A stretch of 64,000 nt of DNA. Origin: Antedon mediterranea. Its lineage: Eukaryota > Echinodermata > Crinoidea > Comatulida > Antedonidae. The translations under genes were made by a program, and so were the position numbers. The notes beneath the pieces are model-generated. The model worked only from the letters and a program-made list of their open reading frames with translations, did no database searches and was not told the DNA's origin. Shown here in pieces: positions 55,520 to 64,000 of this stretch. Numbering within the stretch: the first letter of the stretch is position 1; every line of letters starts with the position of its first letter. Location of the stretch: contig NC_092679.1 of NCBI RefSeq assembly GCF_964355755.1, positions 12,700,932 to 12,764,931 on the forward strand, in the 5' to 3' direction.

Positions 55520-56195
55520 GTAATATAATTGATTGATTGATTTACTTTAGTAACCAGAGTCACACAGATACATACAATATAAACATATAAAACAATTATA
55601 AAATCAGTACAACAGTAAGACTCGATCAAGTTAAAAGGATAACCCAAAAAAGTAAAATACTTAATTCTATTTGAACACGGAAAAACAAATTGCACAGATT
55701 CCATACACAAATTATAAAGGAAGAAATTAAAAAGAAAAATCCAAGACGTAAAAAAAAAACTATGATTTAAAATGGTTAAAATTTGTATAGAATGGTTTAA
55801 AAAAAAATGGAAATTTATGTAAATACTATATTGGCCTATTGAAATATATGTTTTCATCTTTAAACGGTTACAAAAATGTGAAAAATAAGTCGTTTCTAAT
55901 AATTTAAGCAGCCCGCTATAAATACTAGCATCCATCGTGTACAGATTGATATTTCTGTTGATTTGAAACATCAAGAATTGCAGGGAAAGTGTCTTCACTA
56001 TGAACACATTTTATTTTTTAATTTGTTACAGAACCCATAATTAATAGATGACACAAAACAGCAAACGCAGAATAAAATGGAAAATAAGTGTGGAAATTTA
56101 ATACTGCAAAAAACAAAATAAATAAAGTTTAATGTGCTAGTTGTTTCCTATGTTTGTTTGTATTTTCTATTTAATATAGTTTGAGATTTGTGGTG
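55520..56195. repeat. FReD 4 3' flank with a LINE 3' end on the minus strand
   Basis: A (gatt)n run at 55527-55540 followed by 'tactttagtaaccagagtc' looks like a minus-strand LINE tail and 3' UTR. 56040-56190 matches the gene 3 flank. The 251-codon minus ORF here is hydrophobic AT-rich noise. Confidence 0.4.
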
Positions 56196-56199
56196 GGTG

Positions 56200-57105
56200 T
56201 GGGTGTGGTGGGCGACAAACAGCATTGGTGTTAATATTTTGATATACGTTTGATATTAAATATTATTAAAAAGGTAGTCAATGGGTGTGGGAGGGGGGTT
56301 GTGGTGTATACTCTAGGGTAATCCTCATAATTACCCTGTTTTATAATAAATTTTTGAACTATAAACCAGTTGGTTGTTCTCTTGTAATATTAATAAATCA
56401 TGTGTTCGAATCTAGAGTTTTTCCATATTCTGTATTCAAAAAGTTAAAAGCCACCTATCTTAGCGAGCTCATTTGCATTTGTATAGCCAGATGGCATTAT
56501 TTTTAATTATTTTCTATTATAAAGAATTTCAAGATAGCTGATCTATCGTGATATTAGGTCTTAGGGGGTCTTAGCTTTCGTGATCTAAGGTTTTGTGACA
56601 TCCGCCTACTTAGCCTAGCTAGACCTAGGCTGAAAGACAGCAATACGAAACAGGCAACCGGAACTCATCTAGGCTAAATTATGTGTTTTCCAACGATTCC
56701 ACGTCTTGTAGAGATGTTTCCATTAATCGATCAAAATCCTAAAAATGATCTAAAGTTACTTTAAATGCCTTTTTGATCTAAATTAGTACATAAACCCTTT
56801 CCAAAAATGTACTTCCATCACCATGTCATAATAACATTTGCAACGAAAGTACAAAATAGGTGGCGCTGTTATATTTCAAAAGCAATAGTATAACAAAAAT
56901 ATTTCCAAAAGCGAACAGATTTTTTTGTTCATACACAAAAAAAAACTACTATTAAACGATCATTTAATAGTTTGTACTATTGCACTATTATAATATTGCC
57001 ATGTGACCCACAATCATCCAATCAAATGACAGGAATTTCTTTAGGTGTTATATAATATGATCTAACAATCTTTGAGTTAAAAATATGTGTGGCATTTGGT
57101 ACAAA
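56200..57105. other. No gene recognised
   Basis: Intergenic. A G/T-rich (gggtgt)n stretch is at 56192-56305 and a small CTAGGC patch at 56610-56640. Confidence 0.35.
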
Positions 57106-57111
57106 TGACAG

Positions 57112-57660
57112 TCAGTTTCCTGACGTATTAGCTCTAGGAGCCTGTAGCCGGACTAACTTGTTCTTATAAAATCTTGTATGTAATGGATGTTTCTTATCTT
57201 CTAAAATTTTAATTAATTTACTTAAGACCTGTTTTTCATAAAGATATCTTAAATCATTAACACAACCAATTATATTTGATGCTATCTTAGTAATTTTAAT
57301 GAGACCTAAATTTCTTGTGTGTTTCATTTAAATTACCCAACCAGACAATGAAAGAGATAACTACTATTTGAATAACTGTTTCATAGAATAATTTCAAAGT
57401 ACAATTCAGCTAAAATTAAATTTATTTAGCTTTCTGAGGAAATATAACCTTTAGTGACATTTTTTAATTATCTTGGCCATATTTTTTTCAAAGTTGAATT
57501 GATCATCAATATGTGTACCAAGATATTTGGTTTCATATGAACACGTTCTGATTGTCTGATCATTAACTATCAGATAAATTTTTTCATTTTTCTTTTTCTT
57601 TAAATCCCATATAATTTCTTTAGTTTTTCTAAAATTTATCTTGTCACTGCACCATGACAT
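57112..57660 (-). mobile_element. C-terminal LINE fragment adjoining the CR1-like element
   Basis: The minus strand reads CSDKINFRKTKEIIWDLKKK, then TKYLGTHIDDQFNFEKN, and after a break GLIKITKIASNIIGCVNDLR and LHTRFYKNKLVRLQAPRANT. This is the region after reverse-transcriptase motif C in Rex1/RTE-like LINEs, similar in layout to 44163-44927. Sequence between ~57330 and 57450 is missing or scrambled. Confidence 0.55.
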
Positions 57661-57956
57661 TAATTTATTTCGTTTGAAACGGAAGTGTCACCGGTTTGGG
57701 CAAACATCTAATAATAATAATAATAATATTTATTCGGCAAAAGTTCATAAAGTACAATTCATCTTGCCAGGAGCAAGTAATAGGCATGAGCCCAAACAGA
57801 AAACTGCTCTTACTCCATCATTACTTATAAAATACAAAAATAACAAAACTAAGTAGCACAAATTAAGTCAAAATAAAACAAAACAAAACAAAGTTATAAT
57901 GAGATACACCAATTAAAAATAAGCTGCATTGAATAAACAATATAAACAATTACAAC

Positions 57957-60874
57957 TTAATATTTTGAGATCAAATGTTTGGTGAGTTGGGATTTAAGGT
58001 CTGAAATTGTAGCACATTGTTTAATTTCATTGGGAAGTTGCTCCCATAATCTAGGGAAAATAACAAACGATGAATTTAAAAATGTATTGGTCTTTGCCTT
58101 CCAATGTATTAACCGCCCTTCACACCTCTCACTTGATCTCACAAACTCATTAAAGGATGAGGGACAGAGGCCATGCATTATTTTAAAACCTAATGTGAGT
58201 CTATACACTTTAAATATATCTTCAATACTTAAAATATTTAGGGTCTTTAACCTATATAAATATGAAGTGTCCCAATTTCCTTCTTTTCTGTACATAATTA
58301 TTCTAGTGGCCTTTCTCTGAACTCTTTCAAGTCTATACATATGAGATATTTCAGTGCCCACATACAACAACAGTAAATCACAACAGGTAGTATTAGTGCT
58401 TTGTAAAGATTTAGCATTGCCATCCAAGACATTGCTTTACTACATCTTGAAACAAAACCAAGAAGTTTGCTTGCCTTACTACAAACATAATCTACATGAG
58501 AGTGGCATGTTAATTTACTGTTGATATATACACCAAGTAGTTTAAATTCATGGACTCTTTCCGTTGAATCGGAATTGATATCTTAAGCAAATATGATGGG
58601 ATCTTTACACCTGGATAAACTCATTGCTGCCCATTTTGATGCATTTAATGGTAGTTTATTTAAAACTGACCATTCATAAATCTTATTTAAATCACTCTGT
58701 AACTTTATACAGTCTTCTAATTCATGAATAGGTCTTGAAATGGTATTGTCATCTGCAAATTGAAAAATTGAAGATTCTATACCATATTCCAGATCACTCA
58801 CATACAATAGAAACAAAAGAGGGCCAAGAACCGACCCCTGGGGTACCCCTGATATTACATTCTTCCAATGCGATATTTCACCTCTATAGATAACTCTTTG
58901 TTTTCTATTTAAAAGAAAATCCTGAATCCATTTATTTAAACCTTTGTTTAAGCCAATATTGTTAAGTTTCTTAATCAGACGCTTATGGGGTACTTTATCA
59001 AAAGCAGATAAAAAATCTAAGAAAATTACATCCACTTGCTTACAATTTTTTGCATCTAAACTTTGAGCCCATGAATGAAACGCCTTAGTGAGTAACAATT
59101 CAGTACTATAAGCATGTCTAAAACCAAACTGATTATCTGATAATATACTATTAGCCTCTAAGAAATTATTGATTCGGGTACACACAAGTTTCTCCATAAT
59201 TTTACAAACAATTGGTGTTAAAGACACAGGTCTGTAACTCTTAAAATCACCTTTAGGTTTTCCATGCTTTTTGAAAACAGGTACAACATTAGCAGTTTTC
59301 CACTGTTTTGGTAAAATGCCTTTTTCTAAAGATAAATTAAAAAAGTCGCACAACAATCGTGCTAGTTCTGCCCTACAAACCTTTAGAAATATGGGAAGTA
59401 AATTATCAGGTCCTGGAGATTTTGAAACAATTAAATAGTTTAATGCCTGATAAACCTCCATCACATTAAATTTCTCAAGTTCCATATAATGCTGAGGGAT
59501 AATATCAGAGTTGCAGAGCAAGTCATCATCATCATTATTACTGAAATTACTAGAAAATTGATAATTGAACAAATTTGCTATCTCTCTAGCATCTGTTACT
59601 ATAGCATCATTAATCTTAAAACTTATAACTTGTGAATCTTGTCTAATTGCCCTAATATATGCCCAAAATTGCTTTATATTTGAAGTAGCCTTATTTGAGA
59701 TGTCTAGAACATAATTTCTGTGACTACAATATATGGCTTTTTTCAGTTCCTTACTACAACACTTAAATCTATCTGTAGCTTCATTTGTTTTTAAAATCTT
59801 AGCCTTCCTATATAATTTTCTTTTCTTTGTACAAAGTTTCTTAATTTCTGTAGTAATCCATGGAAATGATTTAGTCTTATTTCTTTTCTTAATAAGCACA
59901 GATTTAGAAATAGCCTTGTTTATATTGTTCATTATACTATCCCAAATATTATTAATATTTTCAAACATAAAACAATTTTCCCAATTAAAATTAATTAATA
60001 TGCTTTTCATCTTTTCAAAATCTGCATTTTTTAGTGCATATACAGTTTTTGTTATAACTTTGTCACGTTGTTTTGATATCATTAAACATATCTCAATTGC
60101 CTCATGATCACATGAGTCAAAATTGTTAATAATTTGACATTTATCAATTAAAAGTAGATTACTAACAAAAGCCAAGTCCAAAAAGTGCCCATCCCCATTC
60201 CGTGTTACATAAGAAGGCTGATCTATTATTTGCACTAGTCCAGTTGCCATTGTTCCTTCTACCAAGCTTCCTGCTTGGGCAGATAAACCATTGTTCACAT
60301 TCAAACAATTCCAATCAACATGAATATTAAAGTCGCCTATGAGTAATACCTGTTTGTAATCAACAACTTTTGCTTGAACTTTATCTAGATTATCAATAAA
60401 GGAATTTAAATATTGAACATTTGAAGAAGGCGGCCTATAAAATACTCCTAATAAAATTTTACCTATATTACTATGACATTCTATCCAAATCAGTTCAAGT
60501 GTATCAACATTGAGATCTGTGCATAAAGATGGATTTAAACATGTTTTACAAGCAATTAAACCCCCCCCCCCCCCACCATGAGAATTTCTATCCTTTCTAA
60601 AAATGGTATAATCATTGTTTAAAAGCTGACTATCATATACTGTGCTATCGAGCCATGTCTCTGATATAGCAATGACGTCATGAGACGAAGAAGAAAATCT
60701 AGCATTGAAATCTAATAATTTGTTTTTCACACTTCTTATATTACAATAGAATAAACTTAACATTTTACTTGATTTTGTGTTACCTGAATTTACTATATTA
60801 CTGCTATCATTACTAGAATCATTGTTTATATTAATTTCATTTAATGTTATGTCATTATCATCAGCACTCTTCAT
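57957..60874 (-). pseudogene. CR1-like LINE ORF2 (endonuclease and reverse transcriptase)
   Basis: The first 763 codons are open. The APE endonuclease is at about 40-265: YCNIRSVKNKL, SETWLD at 71-76, GDFNIHVDWN at 180-189, CDHEAI at 255-260. The reverse transcriptase is at about 485-720: KSPGPDN, YRPVSLTPI, motif A FLDFLSAFDKV (Asp at 620 and 625), motif B SGVPQGSVLGPLL, and motif C FADDN. A TAA at 58583-58585 interrupts the frame after RCKDPIIFA. The same frame continues with FKLLGVYINSKLT and YKALILPVVIY, then shifts by one base near 58360 to LERVQRKATRII and onward to the stop at 57957. Poly-C at 60561-60574 encodes a glycine run. ORF2 would cut DNA and prime reverse transcription on its own RNA; as it stands it is inactive. 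Confidence 0.85.
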
Positions 60875-60916
60875 CTTAGCTACATTTATTACGGCTTCAT
60901 CTACTTTGCCATTTTT

Positions 60917-61891
60917 TCAGTGTTCAACTTGGCAAAATTTCGCTTTATGTCCTACTTGTTTACAAACCCAACACACAACTGCTTTTCCATGTCTGCAAAC
61001 TCGTCGTACATGTCCACTCTCGCCACAGAAATGACAATTTGCTACAGGCATGCTTTGATGATCTCTAGTGTGCGTGTTTCCAGTTCTTCTATTTTTCTTT
61101 GGTGATATTATTAACAGTACATTATTAATACTCTTAACCAAGGCTGATGTACCCCTCAAGTTAAGATGTAAACCATGACTTGTAAACTTTGATGAATCCA
61201 CTCCATATCGCGTAGTGAAAGCTCGGCTGTGATCAATAACAATGTTACCGAAAGAATACTTGAGCATTTCATTTACGTCAAATACGCGTCTGTTTAATGA
61301 AAGATCATCAAGTCTCGGGCAAATCGCTGAGATGAAAACCTCGCCTGTTATCCTCGTTTTAAGCCTTGATATCATATCGGTGTAGTCGTTCTTTAGTCTA
61401 TCTAAGTCAAAGTTGATATCGCAACAGTCATTTGTTCCAGCATGAATGACAACATTTTCTACATTGGTCAGATCGATCTCACATAATGTATAGTTAACTT
61501 GTTCCACAGTTGCTCCCCTTAATGTTCTGACAGATGTTTCACATAGGCCATTTGTCTTAATATGCTTCAGCATAGAGTCACCTATTATTAAATTTCTTTG
61601 TTGTTTAGCTGGAATTTGTTTAGCTGGAATTTGTTTAGCTGGAATCTGTTTAGCTGGATCCGGAATTTGTTTAGCTGGAATATGTTTAGCTGGAATTAGT
61701 TTAGCTGGAAATTGTTTAGCTGGAATTTGTTCGGCTTTCTTTGTAGGCTTTGGTGATCCATTATTGTAAGTAATGTTTTGCAAATTTTCTTCACAGACTT
61801 TGCCTTCTTCCCTAGTGATACTGAGGCAAGGGTTATTCAAATTAATAGATGTTTGAGTATTTGATTTTACAACTGATCTCTTTGCTAACAT
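60917..61891 (-). CDS. CR1-like LINE ORF1: SGNH esterase and zinc knuckles
   Basis: 324 residues. 1-55 are a linker; 56-98 a tandem five-residue PAKQI repeat; 99-262 an SGNH/GDSL-type esterase domain (IIGDSM at 102-107, HAGTND at 150-155, HGLHLN at 239-244). Two CCHC zinc knuckles follow: CHFCGESGHVRRVC (286-299) and CWVCKQVGHKAKFC (307-320). ORF1 proteins of this kind bind LINE RNA; the esterase's role is unclear. The catalytic Asp usually three residues before the His (DGxH) is His here, so activity may be lost. ORF2 starts 42 nt downstream. A coiled-coil reading that probably formed the N-terminus is in another frame just upstream. Confidence 0.8.
   Translation of the reverse strand: MLAKRSVVKSNTQTSINLNNPCLSITREEGKVCEENLQNITYNNGSPKPTKKAEQIPAKQFPAKLIPAKHIPAKQIPDPAKQIPAKQIPAKQIPAKQQRNLIIGDSMLKHIKTNGLCETSVRTLRGATVEQVNYTLCEIDLTNVENVVIHAGTNDCCDINFDLDRLKNDYTDMISRLKTRITGEVFISAICPRLDDLSLNRRVFDVNEMLKYSFGNIVIDHSRAFTTRYGVDSSKFTSHGLHLNLRGTSALVKSINNVLLIISPKKNRRTGNTHTRDHQSMPVANCHFCGESGHVRRVCRHGKAVVCWVCKQVGHKAKFCQVEH
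61607..61737 (-). repeat. 15-bp minisatellite inside LINE ORF1
   Basis: About eight units of 'agctggaatttgttt' (plus strand) encoding PAKQI-type pentapeptides in a linker before the esterase domain. One unit is altered to 'ctggatccggaatttgttt' (extra residues IPDPAKQ). Confidence 0.85.
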
Positions 61892-61892
61892 C

Positions 61893-62285
61893 TTGGTTGT
61901 TTGAAATCCTGTTCACTTACTAGTACCTGTAACGTCTTGACTTGTTCCTCTAATACAGCATTCCTATCAATAATTTCCTTATACGAGGATGAGAGATGTG
62001 CAAAATTTGCACGAACATCACGATATTCACTTAGTTGTTTCTTTAGATCTGCAATTTTATCCTCACAGCTCCTTAACTTTCTGCTTAGAGTAGAAGACTG
62101 TTCCCATGTTTCACCAGTCTGCGTTACAGCATCAGCAACAGATTCAACAGTTTGACATGAAATAGAATCTGTTTTTGTTGTTGTCAGTCTTGATTTTTAA
62201 CCACATCCAACAGTAATAGGAGTAGAGCAAACAGTTGGTACCACTAGAGAAACTTCACTATCAGATTTTAGATATTTATCTAGAA
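61893..62285 (-). pseudogene. Coiled-coil N-terminal part of LINE ORF1, out of frame
   Basis: The minus strand reads SCQTVESVADAVTQTGETW, then LRSCEDKIADLKKQLSEYRD and IIDRNAVLEEQVKTLQVLV, heptad-patterned, and stops at TAG overlapping the first codons of the esterase ORF. Upstream the same frame has one stop (near 62200) and then DKYLKSDSEVSLVVPTV. Coiled coil plus esterase plus knuckles is a usual ORF1 layout, so a frameshift near 61890 probably split one protein. Confidence 0.55.
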
Positions 62286-62294
62286 AACTATAAC

Positions 62295-62877
62295 AGTACG
62301 CAGGAAAAAATTTGATTGGTTATAGGTCAAAATTTTGAATGCATGACTTTCATATCTTATTAAGCGTTGTTCACTAATCTTGAACCTTGAATTGTCGTAA
62401 CGAACGAAAGATAATTGTCATAAGTAATCTTTTCCTGGTTCAGACCTATGTACGCCGTGCCACGTACACTACAAAAGCATAACTCTGTAGGTCTGAACAG
62501 GCCCTTAGATGCTCACATAACTGAGAACACCTGTGAGTTATGTACTATTGAGTTACGGTCGAATAAATGGAATGCAGTTATGTGTGTTTTGTTATTGTAT
62601 TGGTGTATTGGTAGCTTTTAGGTTTCATGAATCAGTTTCCTAAACGCCCCGCAAAAAAAATCTTATCAATATTGATTGATAGATAGATAGTTTGGTTTTA
62701 GTACGTTTACTTAGCATATAGATAACCATCATAAGTTTGTCTATTACATACATGTTGAAATAACTATGTATGTATGATAATTAAAATGGCTTCATATTTT
62801 AATTTGTTGTTTAAAATTTAATTTAAAATAAAAAAAAAAACAGTACAGTCATTCTTTATTAAAATTATACACATACT
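62295..62877. other. No gene recognised
   Basis: AT-rich spacer upstream of the LINE. Confidence 0.4.
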
Positions 62878-63109
62878 GTATATTCCATTAAATGTTATTT
62901 GTTTAATCTAATAATGATTTCCATGTTTTATGGATTGTATTATTTGTATAATAGATTTGTATTACACAAAGTGCTTACAAATGCTAATTTAGAATCAACC
63001 ATTTATGTAGCCCACTTGACTGCTAGGAAACTCCCAGCTGAAAATGATACATAAATAGAGCTGACTGGGGCTACCTTCCAAAAATTGATCACGGCTTTCT
63101 GATACTAAA
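62878..63109 (+). repeat. Orphan copy of the FReD 3 promoter region
   Basis: Matches 40743-40972 with few differences, including the A/T box TACATAAATA (63049-63058) and 'gagctgactggggctacc'. Similarity stops at 'gctttctgatactaaa', before where exon 1 would start, and no FReD exon follows. Confidence 0.75.
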
Positions 63110-63395
63110 GCCTGGTTTCCTGTCGACGTAAGATTTGGAAATGCTAACGTTTGTTACGATTGTTGCGTTTGTTACGTCTCTTCCGTTAAGTTGAACAAAA
63201 GTGAACGTCGTTTTGATCGTTCTGAACCGCAGGCTCACGAGCCGATAACGACCCTTACGTAAAGTTGACTTTTTTAACTTCAAGCGCTTACGGTCGTCTT
63301 ATGATCGTTACGTAAAGTTGAAATTTTTTCTTACGCTTCTGTGTTTGCTCGATCGATGGTTGCCCATGTCAGGCAATTGTTTTTCAGGTAGGCAG
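63110..63395. other. Short spacer, inverted-repeat-like content
   Basis: 'acgtaaagttgacttt' and 'acgtaaagttgaaatt' recur at 63257 and 63311; 'gttaagttgaacaaaagtgaacg' is nearby. No gene. Confidence 0.35.
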
Positions 63396-63920
63396 CCTAG
63401 GCTTAGAAAGGCACGCCCACATCTCGAATTTTGTGTTCAAGTATGGAATCCGTATCTTCAAAAGGACATAAATGTAATTGAAAGAGTACAACGTCGTGCG
63501 ACTAAATTAGTTCCATGTATCCGTTCATATTCATATGAAGATCGTTTAAAGTTTCTTGGCCTAACAACCTTGTATGACAGAAGAATTCGAGGTGACCTGA
63601 TTGAAGCATATAAAATTGTTAAAGATTTTGAGGGTGTAGCCAAGGATGACTTTTTCCAAATGAGAAGTAACATTAGCAGAATTACTCGAGGGCATCACCT
63701 GAGATTTTTCAAGCCTACTTTCCAGAAAGGATTGAACTGTAGAAGACATACCTTCTCGCAACGAGTAATAAACCATTGGAACAGTTTACCAGCCGACGTT
63801 GTCAATTCTGAGACCGCTAATACCTTCAAGAATCGCATCGACACAATGTAGTTGATATGGGGTTTAAAAAGGCACATCGCCTAAACTTTCCCATTATAAC
63901 TAAACTAAACTAAACTAAGC
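63396..63920 (+). mobile_element. 5'-truncated LINE fragment with (taaac)n tail
   Basis: The open reading runs RPHLEFCVQVWNPYLQKDIN, then VIERVQRRATKLVPCIRSYS, TTLYDRRIRGDLIEAYKIV, and FSQRVINHWNSLPADVVNS to a stop at 63851. This is the conserved C-terminus after the reverse transcriptase in CR1/Jockey-type LINEs. A short 3' UTR ends in a 'taaactaaactaaactaa' tail (about 63898-63918), the usual LINE 3' signature. It is a distinct element from the CR1-like LINE at 57-62 kb, with a clean reading and so probably recent. Confidence 0.75.
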
Positions 63921-64000
63921 ATACATGCTGTGTGGCATATACTGTACATAGGCCTAGCTACATAAAACGGAAAATGCCTAGCTAGGCCCAGGCCCAGTCC

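Larger units (their letters stand above)
57709..62290 (-). mobile_element. CR1-like LINE, nearly full length
   Basis: A minus-strand element with ORF1 (60917-61891 plus an upstream coiled-coil reading to about 62290) and ORF2 (60874 to 57957). The 3' UTR runs to (att)n at 57709-57728 (written aat on the plus strand), a CR1-type tail. The esterase-containing ORF1 and APE-type endonuclease support the CR1/L2 group. It has few inactivating changes: a stop and a frameshift in ORF2, and a stop and frame change in ORF1. The 5' end near 62290 is unclear. Confidence 0.8.

Noticed and set aside
55252-56007. 251-codon minus-strand ORF
   Set aside because: Antisense to FReD 4 exon 4 and its AT-rich 3' flank; hydrophobic low-complexity composition, no domain, crosses a LINE tail.
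57979-58320. Plus-strand ORF of 113 codons
   Set aside because: Antisense shadow of the LINE ORF2 C-terminus.
59733-60107. Plus-strand ORF of 124 codons
   Set aside because: Antisense shadow of LINE ORF2.
61901-62155. Plus-strand ORF of 84 codons, Ser/Cys rich
   Set aside because: Antisense of the coiled-coil reading of LINE ORF1, which has far better heptad structure.

Overview
This is an AT-rich, intron-bearing metazoan window with no prokaryotic gene organisation. The repertoire (secreted fibrinogen-related lectins, CR1-like LINEs with an esterase ORF1, BEL/Pao relics, tRNA-derived SINEs, CTAGGC-rich patches) suggests a marine invertebrate deuterostome, most likely an echinoderm. That placement is inference.

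The main host content is a tandem array of short secreted fibrinogen-related domain (FReD) genes on the + strand between about 28 and 56 kb. All share one four-exon plan: signal peptide plus acidic linker; N-terminal FReD; middle FReD; C-terminal FReD with the calcium-site and Cys-His region. Copy 1 (28179-30709) has an in-frame stop. Copy 2 (35255-38015) lacks exon 1 and is frameshifted. Copies 3 (41031-49030) and 4 (52414-55395) are open throughout. A decayed promoter plus exon 1 lies at 51230-51450, and an orphan copy of the gene 3 promoter at 62878-63109. The array looks like a lectin family in birth-and-death turnover.

Left part (1-28 kb): a minus-strand HECT-like gene (6705-3240) whose first coding exon is split by a 528-bp inverted-repeat element. 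Removing the element and one 5-bp target duplicate restores the frame and the splice phases. Next come two ~1.5-kb direct repeats (8321-9873 and 11309-13177) carrying decayed minus-strand gene pieces (SAP-like, BESS and others). The second contains a 349-bp TTAA element absent from the first, giving an empty/filled site pair. Further along are a Myb/SANT-like exon, a BEL/Pao relic, a 737-bp near-palindromic foldback element with a 6-bp target duplication, a Helitron-like pair (4420-5742, 22327-23902) rich in TGACGTCA palindromes, a tRNA-derived SINE, and a minus-strand terminal exon ending in a PDZ-ligand-like tail.

Between and inside the FReD genes: a BEL/Pao relic with its own 3' LTR and a nested hAT-type MITE (32.1-34.2 kb), a TA-flanked inverted-repeat element (36270-37122), and, in intron 3 of gene 3, a 5.6-kb region bounded by ~140-bp inverted repeats that holds a LINE fragment, a decayed minus-strand PIN-like gene and a nested TTAA element.

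Right end (57-64 kb): a nearly complete minus-strand CR1-like LINE (ORF1 with coiled coil, esterase and zinc knuckles; ORF2 with endonuclease and reverse transcriptase, one stop and one frameshift), plus two other LINE fragments. All exon boundaries and family names come from reading the sequence by eye; no searches were run.
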